NCBI RefSeq assembly: GCF_002198735.1
Contig: NZ_MWLO01000085.1
Coordinates: forward strand, 1-33,061
Direction: 5' to 3'
DNA: 33,061 nucleotides
DNA from: Ideonella sp. A 288
GTDB lineage: Bacteria > Pseudomonadota > Gammaproteobacteria > Burkholderiales > Burkholderiaceae_C
Part shown: piece after piece, positions 1 through 8,821 of the stretch
Layout of the letters: each line of letters starts with the position of its first letter
Position numbering within the stretch: the first letter of the stretch is position 1
Made by a program: the position numbers and the translations under genes
The notes under the pieces: generated by a model
Databases searched by the model: none
What the model was told of the DNA's origin: nothing
The model's input: the letters and a program-made list of their open reading frames with translations, nothing else

Positions 1-23
1 TGGGGTGGCGTGGGATGCGGGCG

Positions 24-53
24 AAAAAAAACCGCCGGGGGTTCCGGCGGTTT
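24..53 (-). terminator. Rho-independent terminator (minus strand)
   Basis: A perfect 10-bp stem (AAACCGCCGG at 29-38 with CCGGCGGTTT at 44-53) encloses a 5-nt loop. Read on the minus strand it runs straight into an eight-base T tract (the A run at 24-31). This is the textbook intrinsic terminator layout and would end the minus-strand tldD-ilvA transcript, 176 bp past the ilvA stop. On the plus strand only three Ts follow, so it is mainly a minus-strand signal. Confidence 0.85.
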
Positions 54-228
54 GGTCTGGTGTGCGCGTCGCTCAGGTGCGAATGCTTCTCCAGCCGCCG
101 GTGGGGGGCGAGAACCAAAAGTACCCAAAGAAGAACGGCGCTGCACGCATGGGGCGGGAATGTAGCACAGGGCTGTTGACGTGCGCCTGACGGCTGGAAG
201 GCGATCCGCGAGGGGCCTTGGGCGACGG
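54..228. other. Intergenic region downstream of ilvA
   Basis: No convincing gene is present. The short plus-strand reading frame across it has no ribosome binding site and no recognisable product. Around 108-140 lies an A-rich motif (accaaaagtacccaaagaa) that stands out from the GC-rich surroundings and resembles a short sequence I recall as dispersed in many proteobacterial genomes. That resemblance is from memory and untested. Confidence 0.4.
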
Positions 229-1446
229 TCAGTACGCCTGGGCGTCGAACCCCGCCAGGTTGAGTTGCGCGACCACCTCGCGCACATGCGCCAGGTTGCG
301 CGTCTGCAGCACCAGCTCGACCTCGACGTTCTGCACCGGCAGCGCCGAGAAGGCGCGCTGGTGGTGCACCTCGTCGATGTTGGCGCCGGCCTGCGCGACG
401 ACCGCCGTGATGCGCGTGAGCACGCCGGGGTTGTCGCGCGCGCCGACGCGGATGCGCGCCAGCCGGCCGGCCCGCACCATGCCGCGACCGATGATCGACG
501 ACAGCAGCATCGGGTCGATGTTGCCGCCGCACAGCACCAGGCCGACGTTGCGCCCGGCAAAGCGCGCCGGGTCCTTCAGCAGCGCGGCCAGGCCGGCAGC
601 GCCGGCGCCCTCGACCAGCGTCTTCTCGATCTCGAGCAGCATCACGATGGCCTGTTCGATGTCGCCCTCGTCGACCAGCACCAGGTCGTCGACCAGCTCG
701 GCGATGATCCGCCGCGTGATCAGCCCCGGCTTGCCGACGGCGATGCCCTCGGCGATCGTGCTGCTGCCCTGCGGGTGGTGCGTGCCCTTGACGGCATTCA
801 CCATCGCCGGGAACTGCACCGTCTGCACACCGATCAGCTCGACCGAGGGCTTCAGTGCCCGCACCGCGGTGGCGATGCCCGACAGCAGGCCGCCGCCGCC
901 CACGGCCACCACCAGCTGGTCGAGCGTCGGCTGCGCGCGCAGCATCTCCAGGCCGATGGTGCCCTGGCCGGCGATCACCAGCGGGTCGTCGAACGGGTGC
1001 ACGAAGGCCAGGCCCTGCTGAGCGGCCAGCGCCAGCGCGTGCTCGCGCGCGTCGTCGAAGCTGTCGCCGTGCAGCACCACCTCGGCGCCGAAGCCGCGCG
1101 TGCGCTCCACCTTCACGGTGGGCGTGTGCAGTGGCATCACGATGACGGCGCGCAGCCCCAGCCGCTGCGCGTGGTGCGCCACGCCCTGGGCGTGGTTGCC
1201 GGCCGAGGCGGCGATGACGCCCGCGGCGGCCTGGCCCGAGTCCACCAGCGCCAGCAGCTTGTTGAGCGCGCCGCGCTCCTTGAACGAGGCGGTGAACTGC
1301 AGGTTCTCGAACTTCAGGAAGATGCGCGCACCGATCAGTTGCGACAGCGTCTTCGATTCGACGCAGGGCGTGTCCAGCACCTGCCCGGCCAGTCGCCCGG
1401 CGGCGGCCTCGATGTCGGCCAGCGTGACCGCGGGCAACTCCGTCAC
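229..1446 (-). CDS. ilvA: Threonine ammonia-lyase with C-terminal ACT domain
   Basis: Cytoplasmic PLP enzyme that deaminates L-threonine to 2-oxobutanoate, the first step towards isoleucine. The product is about 405 residues. It shows the PLP lysine motif SFKERGA (Lys56), the SAGNHAQG segment, the phosphate-binding glycine loop GGGGLLSG (183-190), and a C-terminal ACT-like region from about residue 330 (ARDNPGVLTRIT). This is the short single-ACT class rather than the ~500-residue two-ACT E. coli IlvA. The chosen start is GTG at 1446, 14 nt after the tldD stop; there is no clear Shine-Dalgarno, so translational coupling to tldD is likely. The reading frame stays open upstream through tldD, but that part is an out-of-frame shadow. 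Whether the role is biosynthetic or catabolic cannot be settled from sequence alone. Confidence 0.92.
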   Translation of the reverse strand: MTELPAVTLADIEAAAGRLAGQVLDTPCVESKTLSQLIGARIFLKFENLQFTASFKERGALNKLLALVDSGQAAAGVIAASAGNHAQGVAHHAQRLGLRAVIVMPLHTPTVKVERTRGFGAEVVLHGDSFDDAREHALALAAQQGLAFVHPFDDPLVIAGQGTIGLEMLRAQPTLDQLVVAVGGGGLLSGIATAVRALKPSVELIGVQTVQFPAMVNAVKGTHHPQGSSTIAEGIAVGKPGLITRRIIAELVDDLVLVDEGDIEQAIVMLLEIEKTLVEGAGAAGLAALLKDPARFAGRNVGLVLCGGNIDPMLLSSIIGRGMVRAGRLARIRVGARDNPGVLTRITAVVAQAGANIDEVHHQRAFSALPVQNVEVELVLQTRNLAHVREVVAQLNLAGFDAQAY

Positions 1447-1460
1447 GGCCGGCCCGGGGA

Positions 1461-2924
<1,464 letters not shown>

Positions 2925-2930
2925 CGGGCA

Positions 2931-2936
2931 ATTCTA
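2931..2936 (-). promoter_or_regulatory. Candidate -10 element for tldD
   Basis: TAGAAT on the minus strand matches TATAAT at 5 of 6 positions and ends 6 nt before the tldD ATG, so transcription would begin at or next to the start codon. No good -35 element is visible 17 nt upstream. It stands out in a very GC-rich context. Confidence 0.4.
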
Positions 2937-3081
2937 GGTTTGCGCGCCGGCCCGTGCGGGACGGGCGCGAGCTTCACCTTCATTTACGATCCGGCGGTCG
3001 GCGCCGTGGCGTGGGTGCGCGTTGGACAGGGGCTTTTCGCAACCCCCGATCCTCCACCCCCTTCGAACCCCAGGACATGCC

Positions 3082-3441
3082 ATGACCACCCCCGCCAAAT
3101 CCCTGCTCGCCACACTGGCCGTTGCCGTGTTGTCGCTGTCGGTGTCGATGTCGGCCCAGGCGCAGAACGCGCCCGCCACGCCGAAGGTCGACGAACGCCA
3201 GGCCCGCCAGGAGGGCCGCATCGCCCAGGGCGCCGCCTCGGGCGAACTCACCCCGCGCGAAACCCGCCGCCTGAAGCACGAACAGCACAGCGTGCGCCGT
3301 GCCGAGGCCCATGCCAAGGCCGACGGCGTGGTGACGCCCGCCGAGCGCCGTCACCTGCACGCCAAGCAGGACCGGGCCAGCCGCCACATCCACCACCAGA
3401 AGCACGACGCCCAGGCGGTGCCGCCGGCCGCCAAGCCGTGA
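3082..3441 (+). CDS. Small exported His/basic-rich helical protein
   Basis: 119 residues. A typical signal peptide covers residues 1-27 (basic start, hydrophobic core LLATLAVAVLSLSVSMS, cleavage after AQA), so the protein is probably periplasmic. The mature part holds two related segments of about 30 residues, one starting SGELTPRETRRL and the next DGVVTPAERRHL, each followed by a basic helix. The C-terminal helix is rich in His. I recall similar hypothetical proteins in Burkholderiales but cannot name a function; metal binding or an EF-hand-like fold are possibilities only. The start ATG at 3082 has AGGA at 3072-3075 seven nt upstream; the frame is open further upstream but the signal peptide fixes this start. 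It converges on rsmI with 3 nt between the stop codons. Confidence 0.8.
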   Translation: MTTPAKSLLATLAVAVLSLSVSMSAQAQNAPATPKVDERQARQEGRIAQGAASGELTPRETRRLKHEQHSVRRAEAHAKADGVVTPAERRHLHAKQDRASRHIHHQKHDAQAVPPAAKP

Positions 3442-3444
3442 GCG

Positions 3445-4398
3445 TCAGGCCCCGCCGCCGTGGCCGTTGCCGCCGTCGCGCAGCGCCAGGGCCCGCTCGT
3501 ACAGCGCATTGCGTGGCGTGCCGGTGATGCCGCAGGCCAGCGCCACGGCCTGCTTCAGCGGCAGTTCGGCCAGCAGCAGCGCCAGGGTGCGCTCGGCCTC
3601 GGGCGGCAGCGCGTCGGCCGACGGTGCGGCGCGGGCCTGCGCATGAAGCACCAGCACGAACTCGCCGCGCTGGCGGTTCGCGTCCGCCGCCAGCCAGGCC
3701 GGCGCGTCGGCCGCGGCCATCGTGGCCACGGTCTCGAACTGCTTGGTCAGTTCGCGGCACAGTGTCAGTCGGCGCGTCGGCGCGGCCTCGGCCAGGGCCG
3801 ACACCAGCGCCTCGATGCGGTGCGGCGCCTCGAACAGCACCTGGCTGCCGGTGCGCGCCAGCAGCGCGTCCAGCGCGGTGCGCCGTTCCTGGCCCTTGGA
3901 CGGCAGGAAGCCGGCGAAGCTGAAGCCCTCGGCCGCCGCGTCGCCGGCCACGCTGAGCGCGGCCACCGCGCTGCTGGCGCCCGGCACCGGCAGCACGCGG
4001 TGGCCGGCCGCGGCCGCCTGGGCCACCAGCGCCGCGCCAGGGTCGGAGATGGCCGGCGTGCCGGCGTCGCTGGCATAGGCCACGCGCTGGCCGGCGGCCA
4101 GCCGCACCAGCACCGCCTGCGCGGCCGACTGCTCGTTGTGCGCGTGCAGCGCCAGCAGCGGCTTGTCCAGGCCCAGGTGGCGCAACAGTCCGCCGGTGAC
4201 GCGGGTGTCCTCGCAGGCCACCGCGTCCACCAGCCACAGCACGTGCATGGCGCGAAGCGTCAGGTCGGCCAGGTTGCCGATCGGCGTGGCCACCATGTAC
4301 AGCGCACCGGTGGGATAGTGCTGCCCACCGGCGGCATCGGCCGCGGCCTTCAGGAGTGATGACGTGTCGATGTTCGGGGCCGGTGGCGTGAAGAGCAC
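3445..4398 (-). CDS. rsmI: 16S rRNA 2'-O-methyltransferase RsmI
   Basis: SAM-dependent enzyme that methylates the ribose of C1402 in 16S rRNA. Family signatures: LYMVATPIGNLADLTLRA at the N-terminus, CEDTRVTGGLLRHLG, SDAGTPAISDPGA, PGASSAVAALSVAG, FAGFLPSKGQERR, and a C-terminal ELPLKQAVALACGITGTPRNALY segment. The start is uncertain. GTG at 4398 is used here because homology seems to extend to about residue LLKAAADAAGGQHYP (near 4350), and the only in-frame ATG near the domain (4296) would remove that segment. A CTG at 4353 is another option. With any start upstream of 4364 the gene overlaps the divergent yraN 5' end. The stop lies next to the small exported protein gene. Confidence 0.88.
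   Translation of the reverse strand: MLFTPPAPNIDTSSLLKAAADAAGGQHYPTGALYMVATPIGNLADLTLRAMHVLWLVDAVACEDTRVTGGLLRHLGLDKPLLALHAHNEQSAAQAVLVRLAAGQRVAYASDAGTPAISDPGAALVAQAAAAGHRVLPVPGASSAVAALSVAGDAAAEGFSFAGFLPSKGQERRTALDALLARTGSQVLFEAPHRIEALVSALAEAAPTRRLTLCRELTKQFETVATMAAADAPAWLAADANRQRGEFVLVLHAQARAAPSADALPPEAERTLALLLAELPLKQAVALACGITGTPRNALYERALALRDGGNGHGGGA
4352..4356 (+). promoter_or_regulatory. Ribosome binding site deciding the yraN start
   Basis: AGGAG lies 7 nt before GTG at 4364 and 13 nt before ATG at 4370, favouring the GTG start. It lies within the probable 5' end of the opposite-strand rsmI. Confidence 0.65.
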
Positions 4399-4753
4399 CA
4401 AGGCGGTGGGCGATGCGGCCGAGGACCGCGCGCTGGCCCATCTGCAGCGCCAGGGCCTGAGGCTGGAATGCCGCAATTATCGGCTGGCCGGCGGGCCGCG
4501 CCAGCGTGGCGCCGAGATCGACCTGATCCTGCGCGACCGCGACGGCACGCTGGTGTTCTGCGAAGTGCGCGCTCGCCGCGGGGCTGCCCATGGCGGTGCG
4601 GCGGCCACGGTCGACCTCGCCAAGCAGCGCCGCCTGGTGCGCGCCGCGACCCACTACCTGATGCGCTTTGCCACGTTGCCGCCCTGCCGCTTCGATGTCG
4701 TCGCCGTCGACGGCGACGCGTTGGACTGGTTGCGCGGCGCCTTCGAAGCTTGA
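4364..4753 (+). CDS. yraN: UPF0102 family protein (YraN-like)
   Basis: 129 residues, the size of the UPF0102/YraN family, which has a restriction-endonuclease-like fold. Seen here: GDAAEDRALAHLQRQG at the N-terminus, then the nuclease-type acidic core AEIDLILRD and LVFCEVRAR, and a LAKQRRLVRAATHYL helix. The family's biochemical role is unsettled; a nuclease or DNA-processing role is inferred from the fold. The start is GTG with a good Shine-Dalgarno. The neighbours match the conserved rsmI-yraN-diaA-dolP group of E. coli (yraL-yraM-yraN-diaA-yraP), with yraM/lpoA absent and rsmI inverted relative to yraN. Confidence 0.88.
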   Translation: MSMFGAGGVKSTKAVGDAAEDRALAHLQRQGLRLECRNYRLAGGPRQRGAEIDLILRDRDGTLVFCEVRARRGAAHGGAAATVDLAKQRRLVRAATHYLMRFATLPPCRFDVVAVDGDALDWLRGAFEA

Positions 4754-4812
4754 GCCTCACAGTCGCTGACACACCGCGCGCGCCTCTGAACGAATCGGCC
4801 ACATCGAATCGA

Positions 4813-4818
4813 TATCAT
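4813..4818 (+). promoter_or_regulatory. Candidate -10 element for the SIS-domain gene
   Basis: TATCAT matches TATAAT at 5 of 6 positions and ends 8 nt before the ATG at 4827. No Shine-Dalgarno precedes that ATG, so a leaderless or nearly leaderless mRNA is plausible. No clear -35 is visible. Confidence 0.4.
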
Positions 4819-4826
4819 CCGCCCAC

Positions 4827-5423
4827 ATGCTTGCGCAGCGCATCCAGCAGCACTTCTTCGAAAGCGCCGACCTGCAGTACCAGGCCGCCGACCTGCTGGC
4901 GCGCCCGATTGCCGAGGCGGCGCAGGCCGTGGTGTCGGCGCTCACCGCCGGCGGGCGGCTCTACGTGGTCGGGTTCGGGCCGGCGGCCGGCCTGGCGCAG
5001 GTGCTGTCCAGCCAGCTGCTCGGACGCTTCGAACGCGACCGTCCCGGCCTGGCCGCACTGGCCCTGGGCACCGACGGCGCCTCGCTGGCGGCGCTGGCCT
5101 CGTCGGGCGACCTCGATGCGGTGTTGGCGCGCCAGGTCGAGATCCTCGGCCAGCCCGGCGACCTGCTGCTGCTCATCGACCCCGATGGCGACCGCGTCGG
5201 GCTGCACGCCGTGGCCCAGGCCGCACAGGGCAAGGACATGACCGTCATCGCGCTCACCGGCCGCAGCGGCGGCATGCTGCGCGAGGCGCTCGGCGAGACC
5301 GACGTGGTGATCTCCGTGCCGCACGAGCGCCGCGCCCGCGTGCTCGAAACCCAACTGCTCGCGCTGCACTGCCTGTGCGACGCGATCGACCTCCAACTTC
5401 TCGGCGAAACGGAAACCCCATGA
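4827..5423 (+). CDS. SIS-domain protein, DiaA/GmhA-like, degenerate sugar-binding loop
   Basis: 198 residues, collinear over its full length with DiaA/GmhA (SIS fold). By position and length it corresponds to E. coli DiaA, which helps DnaA load on the origin; GmhA is phosphoheptose isomerase. Conserved parts include LLGRFERDRPGLAALALGTD, DMTVIALTGRSGG and the C-terminal LETQLLALHCLCDAIDLQL helix. The usual phosphosugar loop (GNGTSAANAQH in DiaA) is here GFGPAAGLAQV (about residues 49-59), and the second loop (STRGNS type) reads DPDGDR. Isomerase activity is therefore unlikely and a structural or DnaA-binding role is more plausible. The stop overlaps the next start (ATGA), so the two genes are translationally coupled. 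Confidence 0.85.
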   Translation: MLAQRIQQHFFESADLQYQAADLLARPIAEAAQAVVSALTAGGRLYVVGFGPAAGLAQVLSSQLLGRFERDRPGLAALALGTDGASLAALASSGDLDAVLARQVEILGQPGDLLLLIDPDGDRVGLHAVAQAAQGKDMTVIALTGRSGGMLREALGETDVVISVPHERRARVLETQLLALHCLCDAIDLQLLGETETP

Positions 5424-6055
5424 TGCTTCGACTCCCCTGCCCCCCCCGCCGCCTGGCCTGCGTGGCCGCTGCCCTCGTGGCGCTGCAGGCGCTGTCGGCC
5501 TGCGCCCCCCTGGTGGTGGGCGGTGCGGTGATGGGCGGGCTGGTGGTGGTGGACCGCCGCACCTCCGGCACCCAGCTGGAGGACCAGGGCATCGAGCTGA
5601 AGGCGATCAACCGGGTGCGCGAGGTCACCGGCGGTCGCGGCCACTACAACATCACCAGCTACAACCGCGTGGCGCTGATCACCGGCGAGGCGGCCACCGA
5701 CGCCGACCGGGCCGCGGTCGAGCAGGCCGTGCGCCAGATCGAGAACGTGCGCTCGCTCGTCAACGAGGTGGCGGTGATGGAAGCCAGCTCGATCACGTCG
5801 CGGTCGGGCGACCTGGTCACCACCGGCCGGGTCAAGGCCGCGTTCATCGACGCCAACGACCTGCAGGCCACCGTGTTCAAGGTGGTCACCGAGCGCGGCG
5901 TGGTGCACCTGATGGGCCGCGTCACCGAGCGCGAGGCCAACCGCGCCACCGAGGTGGCGCGCACCGTGGGTGGCGTGGCCAAGGTGGTGAAGGTGTTCGA
6001 CGTGATCACCGAGGCCGAACTGGCCAAGCTGCAGCCCGCGCCCGCGAAGCCCTGA
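5420..6055 (+). CDS. dolP: BON-domain outer-membrane lipoprotein, DolP/YraP-like
   Basis: 211 residues. A lipoprotein signal ends in the lipobox LSAC with Cys28 as the predicted acylated residue; the mature protein starts CAPLVVGGAVMGG. Two BON domains follow (about 60-130 and 137-205), with motifs such as RVALITGEA, VRSLVNEVAV, GVVHLMGRVTEREANRATEVA and GVAKVVKVFDVI. In E. coli DolP is an outer-membrane lipoprotein that binds anionic phospholipid at division sites and supports BAM. The ATG at 5420 overlaps the upstream stop by 4 nt and has ggaaa just upstream. The gene ends just before the tandem hairpin repeats. Confidence 0.92.
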   Translation: MMLRLPCPPRRLACVAAALVALQALSACAPLVVGGAVMGGLVVVDRRTSGTQLEDQGIELKAINRVREVTGGRGHYNITSYNRVALITGEAATDADRAAVEQAVRQIENVRSLVNEVAVMEASSITSRSGDLVTTGRVKAAFIDANDLQATVFKVVTERGVVHLMGRVTEREANRATEVARTVGGVAKVVKVFDVITEAELAKLQPAPAKP

Positions 6056-6061
6056 ACGCGG

Positions 6062-6075
6062 GGCCCCTCGGGGCC
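6062..6075 (+). terminator. Possible terminator hairpin after dolP
   Basis: GGCCCC-tc-GGGGCC forms a short GC-only stem 7 nt past the dolP stop. It is followed only by a weak TTGCTT, and the two-base loop would need to open. It overlaps the left edge of the first downstream repeat copy. Confidence 0.35.
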
Positions 6076-6154
6076 TTGCTTCGGCGCTGGCGGGCACCGA
6101 GAGCCTTCGCCAGACATGAGACGGCACGTGGGTGCTGTCTTGATCGTGTCCAGG
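6074..6154. repeat. Tandem hairpin repeat, copy 1
   Basis: First of two direct copies that share identical 15-mers ccttgcttcggcgct and gagagccttcgccag plus the end gtgtccagg. The right half forms a 9-bp stem: AGACGGCAC at 6119-6127 with GTGCTGTCT at 6132-6140, one G-T pair, 4-nt loop. The copies lie between the convergent dolP and dehydrogenase genes, the usual place for REP/BIME-like elements. Confidence 0.75.
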
Positions 6155-6155
6155 C

Positions 6156-6232
6156 CCTTGCTTCGGCGCTTGCAAGCGCCGAGAGCCTTCGCCAGGCACA
6201 AGACAGCACGCAGCTGCTATCTTGTGTCCAGG
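6156..6232. repeat. Tandem hairpin repeat, copy 2
   Basis: Second copy. It contains a perfect 18-nt palindrome CGGCGCTTGCAAGCGCCG (6164-6181) and then a second hairpin: AAGACAGCA (6200-6208) with TGCTATCTT (6215-6223), one mismatch, extendable by two pairs. It ends 1 nt before the stop codon of the opposite-strand dehydrogenase gene. The second stem is kept in both copies although its bases differ. Confidence 0.75.
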
Positions 6233-6233
6233 C

Positions 6234-7130
6234 TCAGCGCAACCGACGGATCAGGCTGGAGGTGTCCCAGCGGCGGCCGCCCATGGCCTGCACGTCGGCG
6301 TAGAACTGGTCCACCAGGGCAGTCACTGGCAGCTTGGCGCCGTTGCGGCGGGCCTCGTCGAGCACCAGGCCGAGGTCCTTGCGCATCCAGTCGACCGCGA
6401 AGCCGAAGTCGAACTTGTCGTCGACCATCGTGCCGCCGCGGTTGTCCATCTGCCAGCTCTGGGCGGCGCCCTTGCCGATGACCTCGAGCACCTGCTTCAT
6501 GTCCAGCCCGGCCTTCTGACCGAAGGCGATGGCCTCCGACAGGCCCTGCACCAGACCGGCGATGCACACCTGGTTGACCATCTTGGCCAACTGGCCGGCC
6601 CCGCTGCCGCCGACGAGCGTCACCGCCTTCGAAAAGGCCATGGCCACGGGCTTCATCGCGTCGAACGGGGCGGCCTCGCCGCCGCACATCACGGTGAGCA
6701 GACCGTTGACGGCGCCGGCCTGTCCGCCCGACACCGGTGCGTCGATGAACTGCAGGCCGCGCGCCAGGGCCTCGGCCTGCAGCTCGCGCGCCACCTCGGC
6801 CGACGCGGTGGTGTGGTCGACGAACACTGCCCCCGGCGCCATGCCGGCGAAGGCGCCGTCTGGGCCCAGCACCACCGAGCGCAGGTCGTCGTCGTTGCCG
6901 ACGCAGGCGAACACGAACTCTGCACCCGCGGCCGCCTCGCGCGGAGTGGGGGCGCTCTGGCCGCCGTGCTCGGCGGCCCAGGCGGCGGCCTTGGCCGCCG
7001 TGCGGTTGTAGACGGTGACGGCGTGGCCGGCGCGGGCCAGGTGTCCGGCCATCGGGTGGCCCATCACGCCCAGGCCCAGGAAGGCCACGCGGCGCGCTCG
7101 GATCGGATCGTAGGTGCGGGGTGTGTTCAT
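6234..7130 (-). CDS. NAD(P)-dependent beta-hydroxyacid dehydrogenase
   Basis: 298 residues, member of the 3-hydroxyisobutyrate dehydrogenase / tartronate semialdehyde reductase family. The Rossmann start is FLGLGVMGHPMAGHLARAGH (about 16-35). The substrate-binding signature is FIDAPVSGGQAGA, and the catalytic lysine lies in GAGQLAKMVNQ. The C-terminal helical domain includes the family-type segment DFGFAVDWMRKDLGL. The substrate (3-hydroxyisobutyrate, tartronate semialdehyde, succinic semialdehyde or other) cannot be assigned. It starts at ATG 7130 with no strong Shine-Dalgarno. It is transcribed in the same direction as the chemoreceptor gene upstream, 104 bp away, with no evident functional tie. 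Confidence 0.9.
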   Translation of the reverse strand: MNTPRTYDPIRARRVAFLGLGVMGHPMAGHLARAGHAVTVYNRTAAKAAAWAAEHGGQSAPTPREAAAGAEFVFACVGNDDDLRSVVLGPDGAFAGMAPGAVFVDHTTASAEVARELQAEALARGLQFIDAPVSGGQAGAVNGLLTVMCGGEAAPFDAMKPVAMAFSKAVTLVGGSGAGQLAKMVNQVCIAGLVQGLSEAIAFGQKAGLDMKQVLEVIGKGAAQSWQMDNRGGTMVDDKFDFGFAVDWMRKDLGLVLDEARRNGAKLPVTALVDQFYADVQAMGGRRWDTSSLIRRLR

Positions 7131-7234
7131 GGCCGAATGCTGCCATGAATGCCGGTGCCCTGACAGCGACCCGCGGCGGGCCGCTTCGGCCGGCCCACCG
7201 CCCGCGGCGCCGGGGATGTGCCGGCGACGGACGC

Positions 7235-8821
7235 TCAGCCGGCCTGGGTGGCCAGCTTGAACACCGACACCGTGTGCACCAGTTCCTGCGCCTGCAGCCG
7301 CAGCGCGTCGGCGGCGCCGGCCATTTCCTGCACCATCGTCGCGTTGCTCTGCGTCACCTGGTCCATCTCGGCGATGGCCTGGCCCACCTGCTCCACGCCC
7401 TGGCTCTGGCCTGCGCTGGCCTGGCTGATCTGGCCGATGAGGTCGGCCACGCGCTGGATGCTGGCGACCATCTCGCGGATGGTGTCGCCGGCCCGGTCGA
7501 CCAGCACGGTGCCTTGTTCGACGCGCTCGACGCTGCGGCCGATGAGCTGCTTGATCTCCTTGGCCGCGTCCGCCGAGCGCCCGGCCAGGCTGCGCACCTC
7601 GGCGGCCACGACCGCGAAGCCGCGGCCGTGCTCGCCGGCGCGTGCCGCCTCCACCGCGGCATTCAGGGCGAGGATGTTGGTCTGGAAGGCGATGCCGTCG
7701 ATGACGCCGATGATGTCGGCGATGCGGTGCGAGGCCTCGTTGATGCCCTTCATCGTCTGCACCACGTCGCCGACGATCTGCCCGCCCTGCAGCGCCACCT
7801 GGCTGGCGCCGCGGGCCAGGTCGTTGGCTTGTTCCGCGCTGCCGGCGTTCTGGCGCACCTGCTGGCCGAGCGTCTGCATCGCCGCGGCGGTCTGCTCCAG
7901 CGTGGCGGCCTGGCGGTCGGTGCGCGCCGACAGGTCGCCGTTGCCGCGGGCGATCTGCGCACTGGCCTTGGCCACGCCCTCGGCGCGCTCGCGCACCCCG
8001 CCGACGACCTGCGCCAGGCTCTTCTGCATGGTGTCGAGCTGCGCCATTAGGCTGTCGCGGTCGTTGGGCTGCAGCGCGACCCGTGTGCCCAGGTCGCCGG
8101 CGGCCACGCTGCGGGCCAGGTCGGCGGCCACGCCGGGTTCCGCGCCCAGCTGGCGGAACGAGCGCTTCACCGCCAGCCCGATGACACCGAACAGCAGCAC
8201 CTGCACCACCGCCTGGCCCACCCACAGCCAGCGGTTGAAGGCGGCGATGGAGGCCAGGTCCTCGCTGATGTCGACCGTCACGCTGGCCGCACCGAGCACG
8301 GCGCCCTCGTCGACGGCATGGCAGCCCAGGCACTTGCTGGTGCGGAACTCCTTCATGCCGATGAAGGGGATCACCGCGCGCATCAGCGCCGTGTCGCCCT
8401 CGTGGCTGCGCGCGAACTCGACCTTTCCGCTGGCCAGCACGCGGCGGTCCATCTCGTCGCGCGGGCGTTCTTCCGGCAGGCCGGGGCCGTACTCGTCGTC
8501 GGTGCCCTTGGCGCGCACGATGCGCAGCTCTTTCAGCCCGTCGGACACACCGATCTGGCGGATGAACAGGGCCCGCGCCACGGTGTCGCTGATCACGTCC
8601 TTGCCGTCGATCGTGACGTCCATCAGCGTGTTCAGGCCATTGATCGCGCCATCGGCCACCTCGGTGGTGCGGTGCATGGCAGCGGCCAAAGCGCGCTGCT
8701 CGAACTCGTGGGTCAGCCAGAACTGCGCCGCCAGCAGCACGACGAGTGCGGCCCCCTGCAGCAGGATTTGCAGCCTGCGTTGCAGGCCGATCGCGTTCCA
8801 CCAGTTGCCAATGCCCAGCAT
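7235..8821 (-). CDS. Methyl-accepting chemotaxis protein with periplasmic CxxCH haem motif
   Basis: 528-residue transmembrane chemoreceptor. TM1 is about 17-36, the periplasmic sensor about 37-197, TM2 about 198-217, followed by HAMP (about 217-270) and the methyl-accepting cytoplasmic coiled coil. The conserved hairpin tip ([20 protein letters not shown]) lies at about 378-397, near [19 protein letters not shown]. The sensor carries Cys164-Leu-Gly-Cys167-His168, the covalent haem c attachment motif, shortly before TM2. It also contains an ELRIVRAKG...[12 protein letters not shown] stretch that I associate with a proteobacterial redox-sensing input domain. Oxygen, NO or redox sensing is inferred. 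There is no C-terminal pentapeptide for CheR/CheB tethering. AGGA lies 7 nt before the ATG. No che genes are nearby. Confidence 0.93.
   Translation of the reverse strand: MLGIGNWWNAIGLQRRLQILLQGAALVVLLAAQFWLTHEFEQRALAAAMHRTTEVADGAINGLNTLMDVTIDGKDVISDTVARALFIRQIGVSDGLKELRIVRAKGTDDEYGPGLPEERPRDEMDRRVLASGKVEFARSHEGDTALMRAVIPFIGMKEFRTSKCLGCHAVDEGAVLGAASVTVDISEDLASIAAFNRWLWVGQAVVQVLLFGVIGLAVKRSFRQLGAEPGVAADLARSVAAGDLGTRVALQPNDRDSLMAQLDTMQKSLAQVVGGVRERAEGVAKASAQIARGNGDLSARTDRQAATLEQTAAAMQTLGQQVRQNAGSAEQANDLARGASQVALQGGQIVGDVVQTMKGINEASHRIADIIGVIDGIAFQTNILALNAAVEAARAGEHGRGFAVVAAEVRSLAGRSADAAKEIKQLIGRSVERVEQGTVLVDRAGDTIREMVASIQRVADLIGQISQASAGQSQGVEQVGQAIAEMDQVTQSNATMVQEMAGAADALRLQAQELVHTVSVFKLATQAG

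Noticed and set aside
6076-6303. Small plus-strand open frames across the tandem repeats
   Set aside because: They follow the repeat units, lack ribosome binding sites and have no homology I recognise; the repeats are better read as structured non-coding DNA.
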